A stretch of DNA of 64,000 bases, from assembly GCA_018136815.1 (NCBI GenBank), contig CM030938.1:5170749-5234748 (forward strand), written 5' to 3'. Below, piece by piece: positions 52,096-63,117 of the stretch. The notes beneath the pieces are model-generated. The model made no database searches. It had not been told where the DNA came from and worked only from the letters and a program-made list of their open reading frames with translations. Source of the DNA: Isochrysis galbana (Eukaryota > Haptophyta > Isochrysidales > Isochrysidaceae). Position 1 is the stretch's first letter, and each line of letters starts with the position of its first letter. A program made the translations under genes and the position numbers.

Positions 52096-52917
52096 CCCAA
52101 CGACGATATGGCTGGCAAGGATACATGTAGCATCGCCTAACGCCGCGAGAGATAGCGTGGGCTGTGTCTACTTGTTGATGCCACTAGCCAGCTCTAATAG
52201 AGCCCTCACTGTGAGAGCCCTCACCAAGAGTGCCCATTCAGGTGCACCAGCGTTTGAGCAGCGGGCGGCCTACGCAGGGTGAGCTCTGGCTCGAGCCCCA
52301 GCGCGCCGACCATTTCTGTATTCTCGCGGCGGCCAATCTCCTCCTCCCTCTTTCCCTCCTTCTCCCTCTCCTACTCTCTGCCTCTCTCTTTTAGCGTCGG
52401 GCCACGCAGCGACGTGGCGACGGACGGCCCGATCTAGTAGTAAGAAAGTGGTATTTCCCCAGAGTTAATTTTTTTAAATACTCACTACTCACGCGGCCCT
52501 GGGCGTATCCCTTGCAGCCACGCCCGCTCCTCTTCCCACTCCCTCCTCCTGCCTTGCGGCTCGTCCCCTCTTGCTCTACTTAGGGGCCTGGGATTCGGGG
52601 TTTCCGGTGACGGGCGGCGTGTACCTGTCCCAGTGTCGCATACGCGATCTATTGATCTATTGTATTCAGGCCTTTTGCCTTTTGGCTTTTGGCATGAATA
52701 TTTCGGCATGAGCACGAGCCTTCTCCATAATATACCGTCTTCTATGTTCTTCGTGGTCGCGCAAGGCGTGCAGATTAGAATTCTCCCTAGGCTCAAGTCC
52801 TGGTTCGCCGATTTTCGTCTCGAAATCCGGCGAAGATTTTTGAGATTTATGCTGATTTATTTTTACCGTTACGGTTACGGTAAGTTACGGTAATTGTCCA
52901 CTCGATTAAGGTGACGA
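52096..52917. other. Intergenic region with an inverted repeat-tail copy
   Basis: 52490-52630 read on the minus strand gives CACCGGAAACCCCGAATCCC, CCCCTAAGTAGAGCAAGAGG and GCCGCAAGGCAGG, the tail block of the composite repeat also found at 53430-53520. 52380-52440 is pyrimidine-rich. No gene seen. Confidence 0.6.
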
Positions 52918-53612
52918 GAAATGGCCAACTATCGTCATAACGACAGGGTCATGGAGCGCGCGCCGCTCCCCTCCTCTCTCCCCGCCCACGCCGCCGCGGC
53001 GGGCGACCAAGTCATGATGGACTGATGGACGCCACCCAACCGCGCAACCACACCGCCCTCCAGCAGAGACCATGCCTGCCCAGCTGCCCAGACACCAGAT
53101 ACACGCGAGCCACGTCGCACGGAGCGCGCCGCGCACAGCACAGAACACCGGCCATCACACCATCCATGGAAGCACAGAACACACATCAGCCAAGCAACCA
53201 GCACAGACAGAGGAGAGAAGGCAAGAGGGGAGGAGGGGCCTCACTCAGGGCCCCAACCCCCATAGGGAAAGCCTCCGGGCTGGGCTGCTATCGCCGTGGG
53301 AATAGTGAATAGTCGATGCAGGCCCGGTGGGCCTCCAGAAAATCGTTTCCTAGAAGCAGCAAGCAGCATGGGGGCTCCCTCGACCACGAGGAAGCAGTGG
53401 CGAAATTCGACGGAGGAACCATCGGGGATCGGTACACGCCGCCTGCCACCGGAAACCCCGAACGCTGAGCCCCTAGGTAGAGCACGTGGGGATGAGCCGC
53501 AAGGCGAGAGAGAGGGAGTGTTAAGGGATGCGGGCGCGGCTGCTAGGTAGATATGAAGGGTCGCGCGCGCGGCGAGAATGTAGAATGTTAAAAGTTTTTT
53601 TTTCGAATTATT
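52918..53612 (+). repeat. Composite dispersed repeat, nearly complete copy
   Basis: Head AACTATCGTCATAACGACAG then GGTCATGGAGCGCGCGCCGC. The tail includes CACCGGAAACCCCGAACGC, CCCCTAGGTAGAGCACGTGG, GCCGCAAGGCGAG and ends in GTTAAAAGTTTTTTTTT. Same order as at 32009-32870. Open frames inside it are not genes. Confidence 0.75.
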
Positions 53613-54438
53613 TCCCGTCTATTTTACATTTTGCCGTTAAGCATCTACCGTTTATGAGTATGGCCGCCGTGTCCGGCGACGGCTCTTGTCGCATTCGCGA
53701 ATCGACACTCGTTAGGCTTCGCTCTTCTCTTCGTCGTTCGGTATTTATCGTTATAATTCTCTCGTTCTCGTTCTCGGTCAAAATCTTCGCTTGGATGCAT
53801 GGGATCGTGGGTTGTGGAGCGCCCTCTCTCTTTCTCTCGAAAGAGAAGGGAAGTTTCCCTACCTTTCTTCCTCCCAGGCGCCTCGCGAATAGGTTTAATT
53901 TGCTATCTCCCCTGCGTTTCTTTATCTGCTTCAGGGGGCAATTAGGTTTAATTTGCGACCTCTTCGTATCTCTCCCTGAGGCACATCGCACTCCTTTCGT
54001 CTTATTCGGTAGGTCTCTTGGAATCCTGCGCGGCAGGATTGCCCCTCGTTTCCGTTATGGTGCGATTCCCCTTCCAGACGGGATCGCCGACAGATCGCCT
54101 TCTGATCGTCGTCCGTCGTTGTCTGGCCCTCGAGACTCGCCTTTGAGCTGCCTTGGCCGCGCCAGCGAGGTTAGCCCCTCCGCATGGACGGTGGCCTACA
54201 CCCTCGCTGTTCGCCGCTGGCTCGCGCCGCCTACGATGGTTGCGCCAACCCGATTGGTTTGGCGACCGCTACCGACTAGCCTGTCTGATGTATCCTCGCT
54301 CGCTGACGAAGGGGTATTCGCAACTATGCCCTCCGTCGTACAACGCGCATTCCGTCGATTGTTCCGTTCTCAGCCTGCTCTATTTTCGTCCGACTCTCTT
54401 CCGGCTGCCCGTCCCGTTCTTTTCAGACGGCTTACACG
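53613..54438. other. Sequence upstream of the methyltransferase fragment
   Basis: One plus-strand frame (53528-54529) is open for 333 codons but starts inside the repeat tail, is rich in Arg, Ser, Leu and Phe, and has no domain; I regard it as chance or as a shadow of decayed coding DNA. The composition is unlike the repeats, so this may be the 5' part of the element that carried the methyltransferase. Confidence 0.35.
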
Positions 54439-55071
54439 TTGGTCGCCGCGTCTCCGGCCATTCCGGTCACTCGCAGTTTCGTTTCCTTTTCCGCTGTCGT
54501 TCCGCTTTGCCAGTTTTCAGCGCGCCTGACTTTGGTTCCGGCCGCTGAAGATTTGCTCGTTCATCTCGCGCGCACTCGTTCTCCCTTGAAGGAGGGAGAG
54601 ACCCTCTCGTACGTCCTCGATCTCGCTTTCCAGCGCGCCGCCGCCCACGGTGCCGCGCATGTTATGCCGAAAGATATCGCCGAGGCGGCGCAGCTTGTTC
54701 TGCGCCCTAGCCAATCGCCTGAGTCTCCGGCCCGGGTGCTGCCCGTCCACTTCGCCGACATTTGTGCCACGCTCGGCGACATTAGGCGTGACGTCGAGGC
54801 CGCGCAGACCGACGGCATCTCGCCTCCTCGCGTCTTGGTTATCGGCGAGACGAGTGGAGTGGTCTCGTCGATGTTCCTTCTCGCTGGCGCTGATGTGGTG
54901 ACGTGCGATCTGTTCCCGTCTGAGGTCGATTACGTTCCGCACTTCGACGGGGATGCCGATCTCGTCCAAGACCTTGGTTGGGACTTGATTATCTCGCACC
55001 CGCCGTGCACCTATCTCTCGAACGCTGGCTTGAGGTGGATTCATTCCAACCCGCAACGCATGCCAAAATAG
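54439..55071 (+). pseudogene. Phage-type DNA methyltransferase, truncated
   Basis: An open frame of 210 codons with no ATG until 54664. The last 85 residues match the small SAM-dependent DNA methyltransferase type common in phages and large DNA viruses: VLVIGETSGVVSSMFLLAG (SAM loop), VVTCDLFPSE, GWDLIISHPPCTYLSNAGLR and WIHSN. HPPCTYL with the preceding WDLII strand is the catalytic motif IV. The family continues for another 80 or more residues, but here a TAG follows NPQRMPK and repeat DNA begins. The N-terminal 120 residues are helical and unassigned. Lacking its C-terminal half, it is unlikely to be active. It probably came from a virus or a mobile element. Confidence 0.65.
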
Positions 55072-55530
55072 ATAGCTCCCGGATATATGCCGGATATTTG
55101 GGGGCGCGCGAGGCGCGCGGAGCAAAAAAAAACAAATTAGCAGCTACAAGAGATCGCGGGGCACGAGCCCAAGCCAAGCGTGAGCGACAAGGCGATGACG
55201 ACCGGGAGGAGGGGGCCGACCGAGGACCGCCAGCATGCCAGGAGGTGAGCCTGCGCCTGCCCCTGCCCGCGTGTCGCCCAACCACTCCTCACACAGGCAC
55301 CCTTGCGCCGTTCGCGGCGCGCGCCGTTCAGGGCTGCTGACTGAAAGGTCGGCAGTCTGTCGTGCGCTCGCGCGTGCGACGGAGCGAGCGAGCGAGCCCC
55401 TAGTGGTCAACGATGAGCATGAGCATGAGATAAGAAAGGCTATTGATGTGTTGATGTGTGCTCTCTCTCTCAATGGGACACACTTGTGAGGAAAGTGAAG
55501 GGCGCGTATGATATTATTTGGAAGGCCAGA
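55072..55530. other. Intergenic region, no gene seen
   Basis: GC-rich start (GCGCGCGAGGCGCGCGG palindrome at about 55103) and an A9 run at 55125. No supported ORF; the 283-codon minus-strand frame over 55144-55992 runs through repeats. Confidence 0.4.
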
Positions 55531-55588
55531 ACTAAGTTTATACTTAGTTCGCCCATGGGGGGGCACGAGCCCCCCTCTCTCTCCACCC
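55531..55588 (-). repeat. Palindromic repeat family member, inverted copy
   Basis: Almost exact reverse complement of 50869-50925, with AACTAAGTTTATACTTAGTT, CGCCCATGGG and GGGCACGAGCCCCCC. Confidence 0.9.
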
Positions 55589-56440
55589 CAAAGCTGTTCA
55601 GTGGCCTTGACTTTTGTCGACATACCCCCATGGGGGTTGTGTCCATGATGGTGCCGGGCCAGCCCCTCGTGCCGGAGCACGAGGGCGGTACCGCGGCTGT
55701 GTAGGGGCCAGGCCCGGAGGCCTTCCCTCTTGGATCGTCCCTCTTGTGTGGTGTGGCTGGGGTGGCTGTGTGGGGTGGTGTGGGTGTGCTGCATGCTGGC
55801 TGCTGCTAGCATGCAGGCTGTGGTGCCTCTGTTCTCGGGGATGCTCGGGCGCGGCCCGTTGGCTCTTGCGCCCACCTGGTCGGGCGGGTCGTCCTGGCGC
55901 GGTCGCTTCGGCGACATTGGCGTGTCCATGAACGCTTCGTCCATGGCGGCGAGGGCGGCGGCAGCGAGGGCGGGAGGCGGCGCGCGCTCCATGACCCTAT
56001 CAGTTTACTGTGAAACCAGACTGGCTTAACCACTGGGGACACCAGGGTGACAACAACCGAAACACCGAAACCGGGCTACATCTCGTTCGCCCGACGACAA
56101 ATCAGCGCACTCTCCTCAAAAGTGCCAAGAAGCAGACAAAATCCGCTAGAAGGATCTACACTACAAAAGACACACGGGACACGGGAACCCGGTACACCAC
56201 AAAAGGCACACGAGAGCCCGGTCGCCCGGCGGCGCAGGAGGGAAGAAGTGAATAGTCCGCCAGGGACCGGGGCACGCCGCCTCTGCTAACTAAAGCCCCG
56301 TCCACCGAGCCCCTACGTAGCGCACGAGGGGAGGAGCCACGAGGCAAGTGGAGGGAGTGGGAGGGAACGCGGGCGTGGCTGCGAGAAAAGTTTGTGCAAA
56401 GCCGCGCGTGGGGTGAGAATATTAAGAAGTTTTTTTTTGC
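55589..56440. repeat. Dispersed repeats: inverted head, then a tail in plus orientation
   Basis: 55925-56010 on the minus strand gives AAACTGATAGGGTCATGGAG then CGCGCGCCGCCTCCC, the family head. 56150-56440 in plus orientation has AAAAGGCACACGAGAG, CCCCTACGTAGCGCACGAGG, GAGCCACGAGGC and ends TATTAAGAAGTTTTTTTTT, the family tail. Head and tail are thus in opposite orientation here, unlike 32009 and 52918. Confidence 0.7.
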
Positions 56441-56734
56441 TTGCTTGGTGCTTGGGCTTGGGCGAGGATTGTTGAGTTTGCTGGGTGCAAGTGAAAGTAG
56501 AGAAAGTAGTGGGTCCTTAGCCTCGTGTGCGTTGTTACTATTATATAGTTTTTTTTCTTAGCTGGGGCTCGACCTCCAGTTTCTTAGTGGATCAGTGGCC
56601 AAAATCTTAAGCTTTCTTATTGATGGGGTTTAATGGTGCACCCATACTGTACCTCCCAAGCTCCCAAGTGGCGCGAAACTGCGGGATGGGCGACCTCTTT
56701 CTTCGGTCAAATCCATTCCTCCCCCTACTGCAGC
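56441..56734. other. Upstream region of the MinE gene
   Basis: Contains T-rich stretches (near 56430 and 56548). CTACTGCAG just before the ATG could be a splice acceptor for a non-coding leader exon. No gene. Confidence 0.35.
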
Positions 56735-57580
56735 ATGAGGGCGGCCGTGCTGGTGGCGCTTGCCATGGGCGCGAGCGCGTTGGTACTCCCAGCGCAGATG
56801 CCAGTGCACGCGACGCCCTCCGCGTCAGTTCCGTCCAGGTCTCTCACCTCGCCCCAGATGAGCGTGCTCTCGCAGCTCACCAACCTGCTTTTCCCAGACA
56901 GCAAGAGGTGAATCTTTCGATGCGCTGGCCTTCGGATCCCTCCGTGATGATTGGGGCGTGCGGGCAAAGTGAGCATGGGATGGACGGGCGATAGGCTAAG
57001 TGAGCGTTATCAATGTGTCTCTATCACCAGTCGAAATCCCTTTGAACTTCACGCATGCCAAGATCGCAGTAGTGTGTATTCTCTGTTGGATTGACCTTCG
57101 ACTCACACATCCCTGCTGCCCTCCCTACCCAGTGGCACGAGCACCACGGCGGTGAGTCGCCTAAAGGTTGTTCTCGCCAATGATCGCGCTGGGGTGGACG
57201 AGCAAACGATGCAGAAGATCCGCGCCGAGATTCAGGTGAGTTGTGAGCATGGGTTGTAATTGCATCAACATGCAACATGCATGTTGACGTTCACTCAGTT
57301 GGAGGCCTTCTAACATCGTTTCCAGGACGTTGTGAAGAAATACCTGGCCATTGACGAGGAAGGAGTCAATTTTGACGTCATGTACGCTAATGGTAGACCA
57401 CTCGCTGGGACACGTAGATATGTACGCACACCACAATTCTCGCCCCACTAGTCTAATCTCCCTTTCGTTCTTGCGGGTAGGACGGACGAGCGTCTGACCT
57501 TGCTCACTGCTAGCTTTCCCATCGTTGGAGGCAAACGCGTTCGCACTTTGCAAATGGATGTCGCTACGAACGACGGCTAA
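56735..57580 (+). CDS. minE: Plastid cell-division topological factor MinE
   Basis: MinE drives MinD off the membrane and so confines the plastid FtsZ ring to the midpoint. Four exons: 56735-56907, 57133-57235, 57326-57381, 57481-57580, GT-AG, phases 2, 0, 2, total 143 aa. The MinE core begins RLKVVLANDRAGVDEQTMQK, the switch strand/helix that contacts MinD, and continues DVVKKYLAIDEEGVNFDV and a final strand LTLLTASFPI, the dimerising topological-specificity domain. Bacterial MinE is about 90 aa. The extra 55 N-terminal residues are a secretory leader (MRAAVLVALAMGASALVLPA) and a Ser/Pro stretch for plastid import. The start chosen gives a textbook leader; an in-frame ATG further upstream (56633) would bury it. 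Confidence 0.9.
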
Positions 57581-58799
57581 GTGTGTAATCCAACTATGAG
57601 ATCCGGTGAGATAATGCTGGGGCTTGAACCAAGGTCACAGTACGATGAGGCAGAAACACAGCTCATTGCTAGCCTCAACACTGGCAGTGGGACTAAGACA
57701 GATTGTGCTCTATTGCACACAGGATTAGTGAGAAAGCATGTGCCAAATGCATTCCAACTTGGAGATAGCTCCGAGCATCTGCACTTGCTTTTCGACATAC
57801 TCTCACCACCATCATCGTGACTTCTATGGCAAGCATTCGTTGTGCTCCAGCTTGTCTAAGACATCCGGGGACTCGCTGAATATAAATTTGCAACGTACGC
57901 GTTCCATGGACGACGAAGGTGGCGCTCTCTAGATGCACAAGAAAGCAGCTGTACCTAGCATCGCTTGCTTTCATCCGTCGCCAAACACATACTTACACCT
58001 CAGCATGGGCTGCCACACCCTCAGCTTTCGAGCGTTGCGCCTTGCAATCCTTTGCGTTTGGTCGTCTCCGTGCACGCCAAAGACTCCCCTGCGTTTGATC
58101 CAGTCTGCCGAACCTGCCTTGCTTTGCCGCTTTGCCGTCTCAGTCACAGTATATTCTAGTTTTACCAGTCGATGTCGGTCCGAGACTACTGCCGTCGCGC
58201 AATCTGCCCTACGTTGCGCTCTCTCCATGCATATCCTAGCTCGCTACCCGGCCATTGTTGCTTTCAATATTCGAGATGGCGCACTTTTATCTTTTCAGCG
58301 ACAAAAACTCTTGAAGGTTCTAGCTACTACTACTAGCTAGGGAGGGGGGGAAACTTCTTAATATACTCGCGTCATAGACTAACAATCTTATGATTGGTCG
58401 CCATGGAATGGGGAGGGGGGCCTCGTGTCCCCCCCCCCCCCTCTCGGCCCCCCTCACCCCTCTTCGGGCGCGAGAACCACCCACCTCCCTGCGCCGCCAC
58501 TTAGCATGCAAGGGGGACTCACCTCATCTGCCCAGACTCTCCTATAGTAGGGCGGTCGTACGCGAAAAATAAAACTACTTTTTGACCGTGAGTGAGTGGG
58601 GTCCTTGCCCCCTGCCCTCGCCACAGCTGCAGCTGCCGTCGCTACGTCGCTGCCGCCGCCACCGGCCAGCGGGGGTGGCCATCTGATACAGCTCATGCTA
58701 CATCTGCACGACAGTTGCCAACGCTGTTGTGGTGTGTGTGGAGGAGTGCGAGTGCGGTGGTACGGCAGTGCGGTGTGGCATTGTGGCACGGCGGTGGCC
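57581..58799. other. Intergenic region, no supported gene
   Basis: Unique sequence to about 58330, then C-rich DNA (58425-58445). Open frames of 60-135 codons overlap on both strands without domain signals. Confidence 0.4.
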
Positions 58800-59380
58800 A
58801 ATGACGACCTTTGTCGTGCAACACAGTAGTTGCACGCATCAGACGCGAGCGCATCGTCTTCGGACCGTCCACGTCGCAGTCGTCGCCAGCGCCATCGCCG
58901 TCGCTAGTGCCGCCGCCACCCCCTTTACGCAGCCACTGCTGCTCTTCGAACCACAGGCAATACTTGGTGACTGTATCATTCAGGGAATCGACGAGGTTGC
59001 CAGAGTGCACGGCGGCCTTGATTGAATCGGATCCTCTGTTTGCCCTAGTGCTTGTGCTCCCTCGTCGCCTCGTCGAGTTCGAGGTGCTGGTTCTGGTGCG
59101 TGTGCCACGCTTTGCCGAACGCAACACAGAGCAAATCTTTGAGCTCGCGCCGCTTCCGGTGCATGTCCCAGCCTGGCCCGCCGCGCTCCATCGCGTTTGC
59201 GGCGTTCTCACCATCCGCGAAGGATCCATGCCTGTTGAGCCACGAAAACTGCTTGAACGTGAGTGCTGCAAACAAAGAGAGCTGCAGGCCTGTCGCAGGC
59301 GCGCCATCGCGCGTGCCTGCAGGAGAGGGGAGAGAGGCGAGCGCGGAGAAGGGGGTGGGCGGAGCGAGGGCTCCGCTCAC
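58800..59380 (-). pseudogene. Decayed coding sequence, frameshifted
   Basis: Two minus-strand frames each carry protein-like sequence: the first to about 59050 (LTFKQFSWLNRHGSFADG, WDMHRKRRELKDLL, CVAFGKAWHTHQNQHLELDE), then a shift, and the second onwards (SDSIKAAVHSGNLVDSLNDT, KYCLWFEEQQWLRKGG). Together they look like one gene broken by a frameshift near 59045-59060, or two exons. I do not recognise the family. It sits among repeats. Confidence 0.4.
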
Positions 59381-60420
59381 CGGAAAATATGTAAGCCCCG
59401 CACCTGTTTACAGGATAAGTCGGGACTGAGGACGCCGTCAGCCCGGTAGGCATAGGAGGAAGGGGGGAACGGATCACCGGGGGGGGCGCGGGCCACCGAC
59501 CATATCTAACTAAGCCCTTCACCCCTATCCCCCTAGTAGTGCACGGGGGGAGTCGCCTGATGGCGGGGGGGAAAGGGCCGGGAGAGAGGGGGTGTAGAAA
59601 GTTTTGCTGCGTGAGTAGAAAGAAGAGGGTCCACGGCCGCGTGTGCGGTGAGACTATTAAGAAGTTAATTGACGAATTTATCAGTGGGACATCTACCCTC
59701 TACCCAGGCCTAGGAGGGGCCCCATTTCGCCTCAGGAGGCCCCCTGGGGCCCTCTTGAGGCCCTTAGGGGCTCCCAATATAGCCACATGTACTAAAAACG
59801 TCCCGATCGTCCGACTCGCGGACTACGGAAGTACTAGGGTTAATAAGTAGGTGTGTGTAGGGGCTAGGGCTAGGTGCTAGGTGCTAATAGGTGCTAGCAC
59901 TACTAGATGTAGAATGTAGAATGATCTTAGCGACGCAACGAGGGGACGAGATCGGAGGACACTTAATGAAGCGTACACCCAGGCACATGGGAACTGTGAG
60001 TCCCTTCTACTACGAAACTTCAGACAATTCCCCTAGTTGGAGCGACCTCTAGATCTCTAATGGTCAACATTTATTTTACCAAGTAGAAATGGGGGCTTAT
60101 CCATGAAGCAGCAGCCTCTAAGGGTAGAGTAATAATGGTTTCCCGCGAAGCCAACCGTCTCGGACGGCATCGCTTCCACCTGCCGATGGAGAGAGAGATC
60201 TCTTCTGGAGGTCTTCTCACTCATGTCAGTTTTCGACGTCTTCAATTTGATGAAGTTTTATGTGGATGAGGAATCAAAAGTATTGTGGGCGAGGCAGAAT
60301 GGAAAAAATTCTCTCCACGCATTCACCCCCGCGCAGTCGTCCCTCCCCAGGGCATCGGGGTGGTGTGGCACACCCCGAGGGAGATTGCGGCTGCGGTGGA
60401 GGTAGAGGCGCGGCGCGTGA
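59381..60420. other. Repeat tail copy and intergenic DNA
   Basis: 59480-59680 is a tail-type copy of the composite repeat (CACCGACCATATCTAACTAAG, CCCCCTAGTAGTGCACGG, GCGTGTGCGGTGAGACTATT, AAGAAGTTAATT). 59700-59770 repeats GGAGGCCCCNNGGGGCCC-like blocks. 59860-59900 has GGTGCTAG repeats. The rest is upstream DNA of the J-domain gene. Confidence 0.55.
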
Positions 60421-63117
60421 ATGGCACCTTCACCAACGTGCTCTGAGGCCAACCGCGACGCCGCCGAGGCGTGGCGTGAGCGTGGGCTTGCTGTGCTCGC
60501 AGGCAGCCCGCCGCTCGGCCTTGAGGCGCTCCGCCAGGCTGTCCGGCTGCTCTCCAAAGCGCGTGCACTATACCCGCTTGATGGGATCGAACAGGAGCTA
60601 GCGGAGACGCAGAGACGGCTCGACATCGAGTCGGTCAAGGCGGCTCAACGCCATACCGAGGCTCCCAAGCCGCCGCCTCCACCAGGCAACAAGACGGGGC
60701 CCGCCGATCCAACTGCATGCCCTCACAACGAGATGGCAGCAGACTGTCCTGCAGCGGGCGCGACGGAGCCGGCGGCAGCAACTGGCAATGAGGATTTGGA
60801 AGTGTTGCGCGTACTCAGTGCCTCTGATCACTACACGTCGCTGTCCATCACGCAGAGTGCAAGTGTCGTCGACGTGAAAAAGGCCTACCATCGCTTAAGC
60901 CGAGTGGTCCATCCTGACAAGAATTCGGACTGCCGCGCCACACAAGCTTTTCAAAAGGTGCAGGCAGCTTTTGCAACACTTCGGGATGTGGCGAAGCGGG
61001 CAGCGTACGACGCCACTCTTCGAGCGACACCAGGCTCTAGAGCTGCACGGTCAGGACGTCCCACCGCTCCAACAACTCGAGCACCAAACCCGAAGGCTGC
61101 AGAGTACGAAGCAGAGAGACAGCGGAAGGCTGCTGCAGCGCGGGCCAGTGCGGCAGAAGCGGCACGAAAATCCGCGGAAGCTGCTATAGAAGCGAGGCAA
61201 AGGGAGCTCGAGATGCTCGCGCGAGGCAAGGCCGAGGCTGAGCGAGTCAACCTCTCCTGTCAGCTTGAAGAACTGAGTGAGTTTCTCCCCCTTCCAATCC
61301 AACCTCCAATGTAGTTTGCATTGTCCTTGCAATCAAGTGGCAGTTCATACCCTCGATGCCGAGAGTGTTGAACGTTCACTACGAGTGCAGGGCCGTGCGT
61401 TCAACCCTTCCTCGTGTACTCGCCAACAAGCAACCTCCCTACATCAGGCCTTGCAGAGCTCCGAGAGATGTGTTGCTGTGTCAGTGTTGGCCGCACTGGT
61501 ATCAAATCCGTTCTGCGTGATCGTATCGAGGCGAAGGCAGTCGCCCACGGTGCAGAGGGTGTTCAGCGCACGGTAAGAGTGATCTCCCATGGCCACGTCA
61601 GCCTTGTCTCTTTCCCAAACATTGGAATTGCTCCTCATCTATACGCCGCGACCCTACATCTCCCAACAGTGCGCCCACTTAGCGAACATCAAGGAAGCTC
61701 TTAAACTCATCAGGCGCCTTTCGATTGGTCTGCATAAAACTCCCGAGTGGATGTCGGCCCCGGCAATTTCCACCCTCATCCAACGGGTCATCAACATACA
61801 GACGCTCCTGCCATACGTTGTCACTAGGTGAGCGCCTCAAATGTCGTCAGGCTTCCCAGGCTTCCCAATGGAGCACGATGAATTCACCTGATTGCGGCCT
61901 TGTTGAAAGTGTTGGAATCACTCAATCTTTGGCTTGTTGGCTCAAATCCGTGCTTCCGCTCACGTATGCCCCGCACTCGCATGCATCGATTGTGCTTAAG
62001 GGAGCGGTGTGGTGCGGACTTGTGTCTGCTGTGGGCTGTCCCAACATGCTAACGCGTGTTGTCTCGTGTGCCCTCTTCACGCAGTCATTGGGTGGAGGAG
62101 TTCCTTAAGGTGGCAAGACTCCGGCTTCATAGCCTTGAGCTGGCAGAGGCAGAAGCGTCCTCAGCAGCCATGGAGGCGAGGCGCCAGTCAGAACGCGATC
62201 GACGCAAGTCTATGGAAGCCCCTCGGCAACCGACATTCCAAACATCGCATGGTCAAGAGACCGATCGGCCATCACCAACGCCGCCTTCTGTGCCGCCTCG
62301 TTCTCGCACGTCAGCCTCCACGCATTCGCACCCTATAAGACCGCCACAGTCAGACGGACACTCCGAGCAACGGCCAAATTCTCCACATGTCCACCCACAG
62401 CCAGGCAACACGCGACAGGGGGGAGTGCCCGGCATGTCCAAAGGCGAACCGTTCTCGCAAGTAGATCCACATTTTCAGCATGCTCCGAGGTATCAAAATC
62501 CCACAGAGAGTATGCCAAGCTCTGAAGATGCAAGTGGAAATGGCGAGGAAGGGCTTGGGGCCTCTCGCGGCTGCACATTTGCATCAGCGGCAGAGGTATT
62601 GGCTGCGTCGCGGTCGAGGGGAGCGTCACAACAAGCTCGAGATTCAGCAACGATGTCAAGATCATCAGGTCACGTTGGAGGTGTCCCCGACGTTGAGTCG
62701 CGGCATCGCTCGAGGCCCTCTCGCCATTCGACTTCAGCCTCGCAGGGTTCACCCATACGAGCTGTTCATGAGCCACAGGCCAAGCGTGCTTCGTCCAGCA
62801 ATGGCACTCAGCAAGCGCCTCGGGTGCCCACACTAGCAAGAGCGAGCCGATGTTGCGCTGACCGTCCCGATCCGCCGCGCTGTATCAATTTAGATGGGGA
62901 CAAGAGGTTTGGCGCATCGCCTACGGGTGGCGCTCGCTCTACTGGAGAGCAGACGCCTGGACCGCCCGACTCTGACCCGGCGCGCTCGTCGCCTGTCACA
63001 GCTGCTGAATGGTTGCCTGAGCGCAGCGGGCCAGGCCGAAAGCGGAAGAGGGGTGCCCTTGGGAAGGAGGTCCATCCGCTTAAGCAAGTGTCGATCAACA
63101 ACTTCTTCCAGAGATGA
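60421..63117 (+). CDS. J-domain (DnaJ/Hsp40) protein with C-terminal PIP box
   Basis: Four exons: 60421-61276, 61457-61572, 61670-61827 and 62085-63117; phases agree and give 720 aa. The N-terminus (residues 7-70, AWRERGLAVLAG, LLSKARALYPLDGIEQEL) is a helical repeat like the start of DNAJB12/14. A J domain follows (about 136-205) with VVHPDKN; HPD at 164-166 is the Hsp70-stimulating motif. Next come an Ala/Arg/Glu helix, a helical module (KEALKLIRRLSIGLHKTPEW, LIQRVINIQTLLPYVV) and about 290 disordered Ser/Pro residues. The end has a basic patch GRKRKRG and KQVSINNFFQR. QVSINNFF (711-718) exactly fits the PCNA-binding PIP consensus QxxIxxFF. This suggests an Hsp70 co-chaperone recruited to replication forks. 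The exon 1-2 join (61276/61457) is the least certain. Confidence 0.8.

Noticed and set aside
53528-54529. 333-codon plus-strand ORF
   Set aside because: Starts inside a dispersed repeat tail, is rich in Arg/Ser/Leu/Phe without any domain, and overlaps the methyltransferase frame.
55144-55992. 283-codon minus-strand ORF
   Set aside because: It runs through two dispersed repeats; the segment GERGGLVPPHGRTKYKLS is just the palindromic repeat translated and appears at each copy.
57933-58340. 135-codon plus-strand ORF after MinE
   Set aside because: Cys/Arg/Ser-rich without a domain or splice context; not enough support for a gene.
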